Origin: JAHCHG01 sp041745765 | GTDB taxonomy: Bacteria > Acidobacteriota > Blastocatellia > Pyrinomonadales > Pyrinomonadaceae | Reading direction: 5' to 3' | Length of the DNA: 17,818 nucleotides | Assembly: GCA_041745765.1 (NCBI GenBank) | Contig: JBGTIH010000026.1 | Location: forward strand, 1-17,818 | In this document: positions 1 to 7,037 of the stretch, in pieces | How the letters are laid out: each line of letters starts with the position of its first letter | Numbering within the stretch: the stretch's first letter is position 1 | The notes under the pieces: model-generated | Database searches by the model: none | What the model was told of the DNA's origin: nothing | Seen by the model: only the letters and a program-made list of their open reading frames with translations | Translations under genes and position numbers: made by a program

Positions 1-1
1 G

Positions 2-91
2 TTCTTGAAGCAGGCGATGGAATCGCTCCCATCAGCAAAACTTTTACTCTTTGAAAAACCGGCTGGGAAAAAAGCGGTGCAAATGCTATAA
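2..91 (+). CDS. possible C-terminal end of an unidentified gene (5' end outside window)
   Basis: A reading frame enters from the left edge and stops at a TAA at 89-91. It gives a plausible C-terminal tail ending FEKPAGKKAVQML, with GCG, CCG and TCG codons like those of the neighbouring genes. Thirty codons are too few to assign a family. The same stretch is also open in frame 1 (stop at 52-54) and on the minus strand (ATG at 117, with an AAGGAG-like site at 125-130). The choice of frame therefore rests only on composition. If real, this gene lies on the same strand as fadN and ends about 270 nt before it. Confidence 0.3.
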   Translation, partial: FLKQAMESLPSAKLLLFEKPAGKKAVQML

Positions 92-269
92 CACGCATTC
101 ACAAGAGCGCAGGGCATAGTCAGTCTCCTTTTGATCTTTCTATGGTAGGAAATATCAAAATAACTTACTTGGTCTGCGTTCTGTTTTCAAACATCAACTT
201 GGATAAAGTCGAGCTTAGATCTGAGATCAGACTGGTTTTATTTGTAAATCTTGGAGAAAGTCAATAAAC
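92..269. other. gene-free upstream spacer of fadN
   Basis: AT-rich spacer between the possible upstream gene end and the fadN promoter. I see no convincing gene. It contains a small interlocking palindrome, TCTGAGATCAGA (220-231), overlapping GATCTGAGATC (218-228). The loop is too short for an RNA hairpin, so a protein-binding site is the only structural reading. No regulator can be named from it. Confidence 0.5.
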
Positions 270-313
270 TTGACAAATTCTGCTTGCTGAATGAATACTC
301 ATTCAGTTATACT
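270..313 (+). promoter_or_regulatory. putative sigma70-type promoter of the fad cluster
   Basis: The best -10 is TATACT (308-313). An 18-nt spacer separates it from a -35-like TTGCTG (284-289). A consensus TTGACA sits further upstream (270-275) and could pair with AATACT (294-299) at 18 nt, so two overlapping promoters are possible. A start near 320 would leave a leader of about 45 nt, with AGGA (351-354) ten nt before the fadN ATG. The promoter was read by eye only. Confidence 0.5.
287..306. promoter_or_regulatory. FadR-type (TetR family) operator, perfect inverted repeat
   Basis: CTGAATGA-ATAC-TCATTCAG is a perfect 8-bp inverted repeat with a 4-nt spacer. The core TGAATGAATACTCATTCA closely matches the box I recall for the TetR-family fatty-acid regulator FadR (YsiA) of Bacillus, with related boxes in Thermus. 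It lies between the likely -35 and -10, so binding should block RNA polymerase. The gene downstream is a beta-oxidation enzyme, which fits acyl-CoA-relieved repression. The regulator gene is not in the window. Confidence 0.6.
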
Positions 314-364
314 AATCGCAATAAAAACCAACTTAAAATCAGTTTAAAAAAGGAAATCTAAACT

Positions 365-2737
365 ATGTTAAATATCGGAAAAGCCGCAGTTTTGGGCGCG
401 GGAACAATGGGCGCGGGGATTGCCGCGCATCTTTCAAATGCCGGAATACCGACGCTTCTGCTTGACATTGCGCCGCAGGAAGAAGACGCGAAGGACAAAA
501 ACGCAATTGTAAAATCGCTGTTTGAAGCGGCGAAAAAATTAAAGCCTGCGCCGTTTATGTTGGCGGAAAATGCGAATTTAATTACTTTGGGCAATTTCAC
601 TGACGATATGGCGAAACTCAAAGATTGCGATTTCGTGATCGAAGCGGTCGTTGAGCGTCTGGACATCAAACACAAGATTTTTGCGGAAGTCGAAAAACAC
701 CGCAAGCCGGGTTCGGTCATTGCTTCGAATACGAGCGGAATTCCGATTGAATCAATCGCCGAGCCTTTTTCTGACGATTTTAAAAAGCATTTCGTCGGCA
801 TCCATTTTTTCAATCCGCCGCGCTATATGAAGCTCGTCGAAGTAATTCCGACAGCTGACACGAGTGGCGAAGTTGCCTGTCAGATTTCGGGTTTTCTCGA
901 TGAAAGACTCGGCAAAGGCGTTGTTCCGGCGAAGGATCGTCCGAATTTTATCGCCAACCGCATCGGCGTTTTTTCGATGATGGCGACGATCAAGGAAATG
1001 CTCGAAATGGGTTTAACGCCGACCGAAGTTGACCAAATTACCGGAAAGGCAATCGGACACGCCTCAAGCGCGACGTTTCGAACTTCCGATCTGGTCGGTT
1101 TGGACGTAACGGCGCATGTCGTCAACAATCTCTATCCGGCGATTCCCGAAGACGAAGACCGCGACGTGTTTCAAACGCCGGAATTGATAAAAACTCTCCT
1201 CGAAAAAAATATTTTAGGCGACAAGACGAACGGCGGTTTCTTTAAAAAATCGAACGACGAAACCGGACAGCGCGTAATTTTGGAACTCGATCTGAATACG
1301 TTTGAATACAAACCGCAGGAAAAAACGAAGTTTGCCTCGCTCGAAGCGGCAAAGCAAGTTGAAGATTTGCCGAAACGCATTAAAACTCTGGTTTGGGGCG
1401 AAGACAAGGTCGGCGAATTTTTGTGGAAAACGAGTTCGCGCATCTCGCGTTACGCGGCGAATCGAATTCCCGAAATTGCTGACACGATTGTCGAAATTGA
1501 CAACGCGATCAAGTGGGGTTTCGGCTGGGAAATCGGCGTGTTTGAAGCGTGGGACGCAATCGGCGTACGCGAATCGGTCGAGCGGATGAAATCCGAAGGT
1601 GCGAAAATCCCCGAAAATGTCCAAAAAATGCTCGATGCGGGCGCGGAAAACTTTTACAAATACGAAAACGGAAAAACGTCTTTTTACGATCTGGTCAACG
1701 GCGAATACAAGGAAATTCCCGAAAGACAGGGCGTAATCGTTTTAAAATCGGTCAAAGACCGCAGCGGCGTTATCAAGAAAAACTCCGGCGCGTCTCTTAT
1801 TGACATCGGCGACGGCGTGGCGTGTCTGGAATTTCATTCAAAAATGAATTCAATCGGCGGCGATACGATGCAGATGATGAAATTTGCGGTCGAAGAAGTC
1901 GAAAAAAATCACGTTGGACTCGTTATCGGCAATCAAGGCGGAAATTTCTCTGCCGGAGCGAATATTATGATGCTCCTTCTTGCCGCGCAAGAAGAAGAAT
2001 GGGACGACATCAATCTGATGATTCATACGTTTCAGCAAGCGAATATGCGTCTCAGATATTCTTCGAAACCCGTCGTTGCCGCGCCGTACGGTTTATCTCT
2101 CGGCGGCGGTTGCGAAATTCCGCTTCACGCCGATAAGGTGCGCGCGGCGGGCGAAACTTATATGGGACTTGTCGAAGTCGGTGTCGGTCTTTTGCCCGGC
2201 GGCGGCGGAACAAAGGAAATGACGCTCCGCGCGATGGATCTGGCGCAGAAAACGCCGGATGCCGATCCGCTCGTTTTCCTGAAGAAAATCTTTGAAATAA
2301 TCGGCATGGGCAAAGTTGCGACTTCGGCGCAGGAAGCGAAAAACTGGGGATTTTTGAAGGATTCGGACGCGATTTCGATGAACGGCGACCGCCTGATCGC
2401 CGACGCCAAACAGGAAGTTTTAAATTTAGTGGCGGCGGGTTATGTTCAACCCGTCGAAAGAACGGACATTCTGGCGATGGGCGAGAGCGGCATGGCAGCA
2501 TTCAAGATCGCTCTGACGATGATGAAGCGCGGCGGATTTATCTCCGATCACGACGAACTCGTCGGCAGAAAGATCGCCAAAATTCTTTGCGGCGGCGAAT
2601 TAAATCACGCTTCAAACGTTTCCGAGCAATATTTGCTTGATCTGGAACGCGAAGGATTTTTGAGTTTGTGCGGCGAGAGAAAAACGCAGGAAAGGATCGC
2701 TGGAATGCTCAAAACGGGCAAACCTTTGAGAAATTAA
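365..2737 (+). CDS. fadN: 3-hydroxyacyl-CoA dehydrogenase / enoyl-CoA hydratase, FadN-type
   Basis: Bifunctional beta-oxidation enzyme that hydrates trans-2-enoyl-CoA and oxidises the L-3-hydroxyacyl-CoA with NAD+. The domain order is dehydrogenase first and crotonase last, as in Bacillus FadN (also about 790 residues) and opposite to E. coli FadB. The N-terminal Rossmann fold shows GAGTMG (11-16), the catalytic His in HFFNPP (H147), E159 and the NFIANRIG segment (194-201). The 3HCDH C-terminal domains follow to about 440. The crotonase domain (about 475-720) has the oxyanion segment NFSAGANI (527-534), GGGCE (580-584, E584) and LVEVGVGLLPGGGG (E604), so both hydratase glutamates are present. 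An AGGA lies ten nt before the ATG. It is first in the cluster behind a FadR-like operator. The thiolase (fadA) and acyl-CoA dehydrogenase (fadE) that often accompany fadN are absent here. Confidence 0.95.
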   Translation: MLNIGKAAVLGAGTMGAGIAAHLSNAGIPTLLLDIAPQEEDAKDKNAIVKSLFEAAKKLKPAPFMLAENANLITLGNFTDDMAKLKDCDFVIEAVVERLDIKHKIFAEVEKHRKPGSVIASNTSGIPIESIAEPFSDDFKKHFVGIHFFNPPRYMKLVEVIPTADTSGEVACQISGFLDERLGKGVVPAKDRPNFIANRIGVFSMMATIKEMLEMGLTPTEVDQITGKAIGHASSATFRTSDLVGLDVTAHVVNNLYPAIPEDEDRDVFQTPELIKTLLEKNILGDKTNGGFFKKSNDETGQRVILELDLNTFEYKPQEKTKFASLEAAKQVEDLPKRIKTLVWGEDKVGEFLWKTSSRISRYAANRIPEIADTIVEIDNAIKWGFGWEIGVFEAWDAIGVRESVERMKSEGAKIPENVQKMLDAGAENFYKYENGKTSFYDLVNGEYKEIPERQGVIVLKSVKDRSGVIKKNSGASLIDIGDGVACLEFHSKMNSIGGDTMQMMKFAVEEVEKNHVGLVIGNQGGNFSAGANIMMLLLAAQEEEWDDINLMIHTFQQANMRLRYSSKPVVAAPYGLSLGGGCEIPLHADKVRAAGETYMGLVEVGVGLLPGGGGTKEMTLRAMDLAQKTPDADPLVFLKKIFEIIGMGKVATSAQEAKNWGFLKDSDAISMNGDRLIADAKQEVLNLVAAGYVQPVERTDILAMGESGMAAFKIALTMMKRGGFISDHDELVGRKIAKILCGGELNHASNVSEQYLLDLEREGFLSLCGERKTQERIAGMLKTGKPLRN

Positions 2738-2745
2738 AGAATTTC

Positions 2746-2818
2746 AACCGCGAAATACGCGAAATACGCAAAAAATTTTTTGTTTTTATCTTCGCGTCTT
2801 TTAGCGTATTTCGCGGTT
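2746..2818. repeat. palindromic intergenic element, 15-bp perfect arms
   Basis: The arms AACCGCGAAATACGC (2746-2760) and its exact reverse complement (2804-2818) enclose 43 nt. The left side is built from a 9-nt tandem unit, CGCGAAATA (2749-2757, 2758-2766). The loop contains A6T6 (2770-2781). The element fills nearly the whole gap between fadN and the next gene. The second arm ends 7 nt before the ATG of the DinB-like gene, where no Shine-Dalgarno is visible. In RNA the hairpin could protect the fadN 3' end or limit translation of the next gene. No T-run follows, so it is not a classic terminator. Confidence 0.9.
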
Positions 2819-2825
2819 TAAAAAA

Positions 2826-3371
2826 ATGAGCGAAATAATTACCGAACTGCAAAACATTTCCGCTGATGTCCAAAAAACGTTCGGAAAACTCCTCGCCGAA
2901 CAAATCAATTGGAAACCGAATGCGGAAAACTGGAGCGTCGGGCAATGTTTCGAGCATTTGATCGTTACGAACAAACTTTATTTTCCGAATATTCAGAAAG
3001 TCATTGACGGCACGCACCGCAATAATTTTTTTAGTAAAATTCCTTTTGCGACCGATTTGATCGCCGTTTTAATGAAAAACAGTTTAAATCCTGAGCAAAA
3101 GCGAAAGATGAAAACTTTTAAGATCTTTGAGCCTTCCGCAAGCAATGTTTCAGAAACGATCTTTGAAGATTTTGCCGAAAATCAGCAGGAATTGATCGAA
3201 AAGGTTAAAGCGGTAAATGGTTTCGATCTTCATAAAATCAAAATTTCAGAGCCGCTAAGTATCGCGCTAAATCTTCGTCTCGATGATGCTTTCGAGATTT
3301 TGGCAATGCACGAAAAACGGCATTTCAAGCAAGCGGAAAGAGTAATGGAATCGGAAGGCTTTCCGAAATAA
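2826..3371 (+). CDS. DinB-like (DinB_2) four-helix protein 1
   Basis: 181 residues. The pattern WSVGQCFEHL near residues 36-45 together with HEKRHFKQAERV near 162-173 is typical of the DinB/YfiT superfamily. H44, H162 and H166 are the probable metal-binding triad. Members are small helical bundles; some are metal-dependent thiol transferases, but most are of unknown function, and nothing here fixes the activity. C41 is conserved in the paralogue downstream. No signal peptide is seen. It sits between fadN and an enoyl-CoA hydratase, 8 nt before the latter. The nearby second copy (4177-4731) shares the INWKP, WSVGQCFEHLI and EGFPK segments, which indicates duplication. Confidence 0.85.
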   Translation: MSEIITELQNISADVQKTFGKLLAEQINWKPNAENWSVGQCFEHLIVTNKLYFPNIQKVIDGTHRNNFFSKIPFATDLIAVLMKNSLNPEQKRKMKTFKIFEPSASNVSETIFEDFAENQQELIEKVKAVNGFDLHKIKISEPLSIALNLRLDDAFEILAMHEKRHFKQAERVMESEGFPK

Positions 3372-3379
3372 TAAAATTT

Positions 3380-4177
3380 ATGACACCAGCAGCAGAACAG
3401 AAAATCTCGGTTGAAAAACGCGGACACGTTCTTTTGATCGGTTTGAATCGTCCGGAAAAATTGAATGCTTTCGATGTCGAAATGCTCGAACAACTGGCGG
3501 CGGCTTACACCGAACTCGAAGAAGATTCGGATTTGCGCTGCGGTGTTTTATTTGCCGAAGGCAGAATGTTTACGGCGGGTTTGGATCTGGCAATAGTCGC
3601 GCCGAAAGCTATTGAAACGGGCGGTTTGGTTTATTCCGAAGAGACGGTTGATCCGCTGAGTTTATCGGGAAAACTCATTCGCACGAAGCCTTTAGTTACG
3701 GCGGTTCACGGAAAATGTCTGACGATCGGAATCGAACTTCTGCTTGCGTCCGATATCGGAATTGCGGCGGAAAATGCGACATTTGCACAGATCGAAATCA
3801 AGCGCGGAATTTTTCCGTTCGGCGGCGCGACGCTTCGTTTTCCGCAGGTTGCAGGCTGGGGAAATGCGATGCGCTGGCTGCTTACGGGCGACGAATTCGA
3901 TGCGACAGAGGCATTGCGAATCGGCTTGGTTCAGGAAATTGTTGCGGACGGAAAACACGTCGAACGCGCAATCGAAATCGCTGAAAAGATCAGCGCACAA
4001 GCACCACTCGGAGTTCAGTCAACGCTTGAATCCGCGCGAAAAATGCAGAACGAGGGTTTTACGGCGGCGGCGGAATATTTGAAACCGCAGATTTTGAAAC
4101 TTTTCGAAACCGAAGATGCAAAAGAAGGCGTGCAGTCATTTTTAGAAAGACGCGACGCGAAATTTACAGGAAAATAA
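3380..4177 (+). CDS. enoyl-CoA hydratase/isomerase family protein (crotonase)
   Basis: 265 residues, the usual single-domain crotonase length. RPEKLNAFD (24-32) and the oxyanion segment FTAGLDL (64-70) are clear. The helix segment GKCLTIGIELLLASD (111-125) keeps E119 at the first catalytic glutamate position but lacks the usual GGG run. AQIEIKRGIFPFGGA (136-150) keeps E139 at the second. Hydratase activity is thus plausible, but isomerase or another acyl-CoA reaction cannot be excluded. The stop overlaps the next start (TAATG at 4175-4179), implying coupled translation with the second DinB-like gene. Its position between two DinB paralogues, downstream of fadN, suggests acyl-CoA metabolism. 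Confidence 0.9.
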   Translation: MTPAAEQKISVEKRGHVLLIGLNRPEKLNAFDVEMLEQLAAAYTELEEDSDLRCGVLFAEGRMFTAGLDLAIVAPKAIETGGLVYSEETVDPLSLSGKLIRTKPLVTAVHGKCLTIGIELLLASDIGIAAENATFAQIEIKRGIFPFGGATLRFPQVAGWGNAMRWLLTGDEFDATEALRIGLVQEIVADGKHVERAIEIAEKISAQAPLGVQSTLESARKMQNEGFTAAAEYLKPQILKLFETEDAKEGVQSFLERRDAKFTGK

Positions 4178-4731
4178 TGAGTGAAATCAGCGACAAAATT
4201 ATTTCGGAATTAAAAAATATCAGAGAAAACGTGCAAAAAACTTTCGGTGAGTTTTCGGCTGAACAAATAAACTGGAAACCTTCTGAAACAGGCTGGAGCG
4301 TCGGGCAATGTTTTGAACATCTTATCAAAACCAACGAATTGTTTTACAGCGAATTAGACCAAATCGCCGCCGGAACTCGCACGCATTCTTTGCTTGAAAA
4401 ATACTCGCCGCTTTCGGGAGTTTTCGGGAATTTATTGATAAGTTCGCTAAAAAAAGACGAGCGGAAATTTAAAGCTCCGACGCAGAAGATCGTACCGCCG
4501 AGCGCGATTGATCCGAATATTATCGAGGTTTTTCAAGCGCATCAATCGGAATTGATCGAAAAAATTACGGCGATTCAAAACGAAGATGTCAGCAAAATCA
4601 AAATCACTTCGCCGTTTTTGAAGATCGCCACTTACAGACTTTCCGACGGATTTCAAGTGATTATCGAACACGAAAAACGCCATTTCCGGCAAGCCGAAAG
4701 AGTTACGCAGGCTGAAGGTTTTCCGAAATAA
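4177..4731 (+). CDS. DinB-like (DinB_2) four-helix protein 2
   Basis: 184 residues, paralogous to the product of 2826-3371 along its whole length (shared QKTFG, AEQINWKP, WSVGQCFEHLI, HEKRHF and EGFPK). The probable metal ligands are H48, H165 and H169, so both copies look intact. The start ATG overlaps the stop of the crotonase gene by one base. Function is unknown beyond the superfamily. The arrangement DinB-crotonase-DinB suggests a tandem duplication into which the crotonase gene was inserted, or duplication of one flank. Confidence 0.85.
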   Translation: MSEISDKIISELKNIRENVQKTFGEFSAEQINWKPSETGWSVGQCFEHLIKTNELFYSELDQIAAGTRTHSLLEKYSPLSGVFGNLLISSLKKDERKFKAPTQKIVPPSAIDPNIIEVFQAHQSELIEKITAIQNEDVSKIKITSPFLKIATYRLSDGFQVIIEHEKRHFRQAERVTQAEGFPK

Positions 4732-4774
4732 GTCGGTAGCGTCGGCGTTAGAAGTCAGTCGCGTCGGTGTAAGC
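4731..4774. repeat. imperfect tandem duplication, 2 x 22 nt
   Basis: Units at 4731-4752 and 4753-4774 match at 17 of 22 positions by my alignment, sharing the core GCGTCGG. They fill the entire gap between the second DinB-like gene and the DUF4442 gene, leaving no recognisable Shine-Dalgarno. GC-rich tandem units at a gene junction resemble the other small repeats of this window in placement, but the sequence is different. Confidence 0.6.
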
Positions 4775-4776
4775 AG

Positions 4777-5250
4777 ATGCAGAAACTTTTTATGTCCGAA
4801 AGTTTTGCGACAAAATTAGACCGCTGGAAATTCAATGTTTTTCCGGCATATCGCGGAAGCGGTGCGCGGGTTCTGTATATTTCGAAAGATTACCGCGAAA
4901 TCCGCGTGAAAATTCCGCTTTCGTGGCGCACCAGAAATTATGTCGGGACGATCTACGGCGGAAGTATGTATGCCGGAATCGATCCGATTTATATGCTGAT
5001 GCTGATTAAAACTCTTGGAAAAGGTTATATCGTTTGGGACAAAGCCGCTAATATTCGTTTCAAACGTCCGGGTAAGGAAACTCTTTTTGCCGATTTTCTG
5101 ATTACGCAGGAAGAATTGGACGAAATTAAATTATTGCTCGAAACGCAAAAATCGGTTGACCGAATTTACATGGTTGAACTAAAAGACAAAGCGGGCAAAG
5201 TCCATTGTTTAATTGAAAAAACTTTGTATATTGCGAAAAAAGAAAGCTGA
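4777..5250 (+). CDS. DUF4442 / hotdog-fold putative thioesterase
   Basis: 157 residues. The segment NYVGTIYGGSMYAGIDPIYM (54-73), followed by a region typical of a central hotdog strand (VWDKAANIRFKRPG, 86-99), matches the DUF4442 (YiiD_C-like) group within the hotdog superfamily. Relatives are thought to act on acyl thioesters, which would fit a fatty-acid cluster, but no catalytic residue can be named with confidence. An internal ATG at 4792 would remove five residues and is an equally possible start, because neither has a clear Shine-Dalgarno. It ends 5 nt before the DUF1398 gene. Confidence 0.75.
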   Translation: MQKLFMSESFATKLDRWKFNVFPAYRGSGARVLYISKDYREIRVKIPLSWRTRNYVGTIYGGSMYAGIDPIYMLMLIKTLGKGYIVWDKAANIRFKRPGKETLFADFLITQEELDEIKLLLETQKSVDRIYMVELKDKAGKVHCLIEKTLYIAKKES

Positions 5251-5255
5251 AAATT

Positions 5256-5651
5256 ATGTTTACAATCGAGCAGATCGAAGAAGTCAATTCAAAGGTTAAA
5301 AGCGGCGCGGATTTTCCAAAACTCGTGCAGGAATTAAAAGAGTTAGGAATTAAAGAAAACAACATTTACGTCAGCGACGGACACGCGGAATATTTCGGAA
5401 CCGATAATTATACCGTCAAAACGAGCGCAAACTATCCGATGCAGAGCGTTGCGGAAAAAAGCGACGGCGAAAAGTTTCGGCATTATTTGAAAATTCACCA
5501 GCAAGGACAAACCGATTATCCGACATTTTGCCGTCATTCGGCGGAAACGGGCGTTGAGAAATGGACTCTGGATTTTGATAAAATGACCTGCACATATTTT
5601 GACAAAGCGGGAAACGAATTATTGGTCGAACAAATTCCGACTATTGCTTAA
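5256..5651 (+). CDS. DUF1398 (YbcV-like) family protein
   Basis: 131 residues. The N-terminal FTIEQIEEVNSKVKSGADFP (2-21) and YVSDGHAEYFG (38-48) are hallmarks of DUF1398, whose E. coli member YbcV comes from a cryptic prophage. No biochemical role is established. The protein is cytosolic, with no signal peptide or membrane segment. It starts 5 nt after the DUF4442 gene and is probably co-transcribed with it. Base composition does not differ visibly from the neighbours, so there is no sign of a recent phage origin. Confidence 0.85.
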   Translation: MFTIEQIEEVNSKVKSGADFPKLVQELKELGIKENNIYVSDGHAEYFGTDNYTVKTSANYPMQSVAEKSDGEKFRHYLKIHQQGQTDYPTFCRHSAETGVEKWTLDFDKMTCTYFDKAGNELLVEQIPTIA

Positions 5652-5679
5652 ATAAAATTTAACAAAAGACTTAAAATAA

Positions 5680-6375
5680 ATGAATTTTTACGAAAAACGC
5701 GCCTTCATTTTCGATATGGACGGCACACTTGTTGACAATATGTATTTTCACACCGAAGCGTGGGGAAAACTTTTGGCGGAAAACGGGATCGAGATGAATG
5801 CTCACGATTTTCTGGTGAAAACCGCCGGAAAAACCAACCGTGAAATTCTGCCGACCGTTTTCGGTGAAATTTCCGATGAACGAATTGAAGAACTCGGTCG
5901 CCGAAAAGAAAAGCTTTATCAGGAACTTTTTCTGCCTGAAAGAAAAACGGTCGAAGGCGCGATCGGATTTCTCGAAGAAGCGCGAGATTTAGGGATAAAA
6001 CTGGCGGTTTCGACCGCCGCGCCGCTCGGAAACGTCGAATTTATTCTCGACGGTTTGGATTTGCGCCGATTTTTTCAGGCGGTTGTAACTGCCGCAGATG
6101 TGAAGGAAGGCAAACCGAATCCCGAAATTTTCTTGAAATCGGCGGAAAAACTTAAAGTTGAACCGCACAATTGTCTGGTTTTTGAAGATGCCGTCAGTGG
6201 ATTTGAAGCCGCGCACCGCGCCGGAATGAAATCAATCGGAATTACGACAGTCAACTCCAAAGAAGATATTTTAAGATGCGACTCGGTTGTTGAAGCGCAT
6301 CAAGATTTTAATGAATTGAAGCCGCAAGAATTGATTGAAAAATATCTTGTTGAAAAATCAAATGCACGGCTTTAA
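5680..6375 (+). CDS. HAD-superfamily hydrolase, beta-phosphoglucomutase-like
   Basis: 231 residues with all four HAD motifs: FDMDGT (11-16; nucleophile D12, general acid D14), S111 in AVSTAAPLGN, K145 in EGKPNPEIF, and FEDAVSGFEAA (168-178; E169, D170). The helical cap after motif I (about 20-85) places it in the beta-phosphoglucomutase/phosphatase subgroup. Mutase and simple phosphatase cannot be told apart by eye. It starts 28 nt after DUF1398 in an AT-rich gap without a clear ribosome site, and it ends 9 nt before recX. Confidence 0.92.
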   Translation: MNFYEKRAFIFDMDGTLVDNMYFHTEAWGKLLAENGIEMNAHDFLVKTAGKTNREILPTVFGEISDERIEELGRRKEKLYQELFLPERKTVEGAIGFLEEARDLGIKLAVSTAAPLGNVEFILDGLDLRRFFQAVVTAADVKEGKPNPEIFLKSAEKLKVEPHNCLVFEDAVSGFEAAHRAGMKSIGITTVNSKEDILRCDSVVEAHQDFNELKPQELIEKYLVEKSNARL

Positions 6376-6384
6376 CATTGGCAA

Positions 6385-6936
6385 ATGTGGAAAAAATATA
6401 AAGAAATCAAAGACGAAGAACGCTTCATCAAAAACCTCGAAAGATCGCGCCAAAAAACCTTTGACCGCGCCGTAAATCTTCTGACATACAAACCGCGTTC
6501 GATCACCGAACTGCGCGAACGCCTTCTTGAAAAAACCTGGACAAACGAGATAATTGTTGACGAAGTTATTGAAAAACTCAAAAAATACAACTATCTGGAC
6601 GATATAAAATTTGCCGCCGATTTCGCCGCTTCAAAAGTGCGCCAGAAACCGATCGGCAAAAAACGTCTGCGAATGGATTTGATCAAGAAAAAGCTCGACA
6701 AAGAAACGATTGAAAAAGCTCTCGAAACGACCTTCGAGGAAACGCCCGAAGAAGAAATAATTGACCGCGCAATCGCTAAACGTCTGCGAATAAAAGGAAA
6801 ACCTGTAGAGCAAAACGACAAAAAGAAATTTTACGATCATCTCTTGCGTTTAGGTTTCAGCTACGACATCGTGCGCGACAAAATGCGCGATGTGATGAGC
6901 GGCGATTTTGATGAAAATGAGCCGGATTTTTTTTAA
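6385..6936 (+). CDS. recX: RecX family regulator of RecA
   Basis: 183 residues, basic and highly helical. The order is typical of RecX: a first repeat with AVNLLTYKPRSITELRERL (about 29-47), a central YNYLDDIKFAADFAASKVR segment (about 69-87), then further three-helix repeats ending GFSYDIVRDKMRDV. RecX binds within the RecA filament groove and limits its extension. recX often follows recA, but here recA is absent and the upstream neighbour is a HAD phosphatase. It is last on the plus strand, and its stop lies 14 nt before a large palindrome and the convergent glycosyltransferase gene. Confidence 0.88.
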   Translation: MWKKYKEIKDEERFIKNLERSRQKTFDRAVNLLTYKPRSITELRERLLEKTWTNEIIVDEVIEKLKKYNYLDDIKFAADFAASKVRQKPIGKKRLRMDLIKKKLDKETIEKALETTFEETPEEEIIDRAIAKRLRIKGKPVEQNDKKKFYDHLLRLGFSYDIVRDKMRDVMSGDFDENEPDFF

Positions 6937-6950
6937 TTTCAGTAAAATTG

Positions 6951-7037
6951 TCCACAGATGAACACAGATAAACACAGAGAGATTTGGTTTCAAATTTCTC
7001 TTAAAAGAATCTGTGTTTATCTGTGTTCATCTGTGGA
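6951..7037. repeat. palindromic element with 28-bp perfect arms between convergent genes
   Basis: The left arm (6951-6978) is built of 10-nt units of the form CACAGATRAA. The right arm (7010-7037) is its exact reverse complement, and the loop is 31 nt. In RNA it would be a very stable hairpin from either strand, so it may act as a bidirectional 3'-end or insulator between recX and the convergent glycosyltransferase gene. It lacks a clean T-tract on either side. The right arm overlaps the 3' end of the glycosyltransferase gene and supplies its TGA stop. Decamer-type CACAGAT repeats are, as I recall, scattered through many environmental bacterial genomes. Confidence 0.93.

Noticed and set aside
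1..117. Minus-strand open frame with ATG at 117 and an AAGGAG-like site at 125-130
   Set aside because: The encoded 39 residues are unusually rich in Cys, Ser and Phe and resemble no family; the + strand frame ending at 91 looks more protein-like. Undecidable without the sequence to the left.
358..813. 151-codon minus-strand open frame antisense to fadN
   Set aside because: Shadow of the fadN reading frame; low-complexity Ser/Phe/Ala composition and no motif.
5256..5651. DUF1398 gene as a sign of a prophage remnant
   Set aside because: No other phage gene, integrase or attachment site nearby, and composition matches the neighbours.
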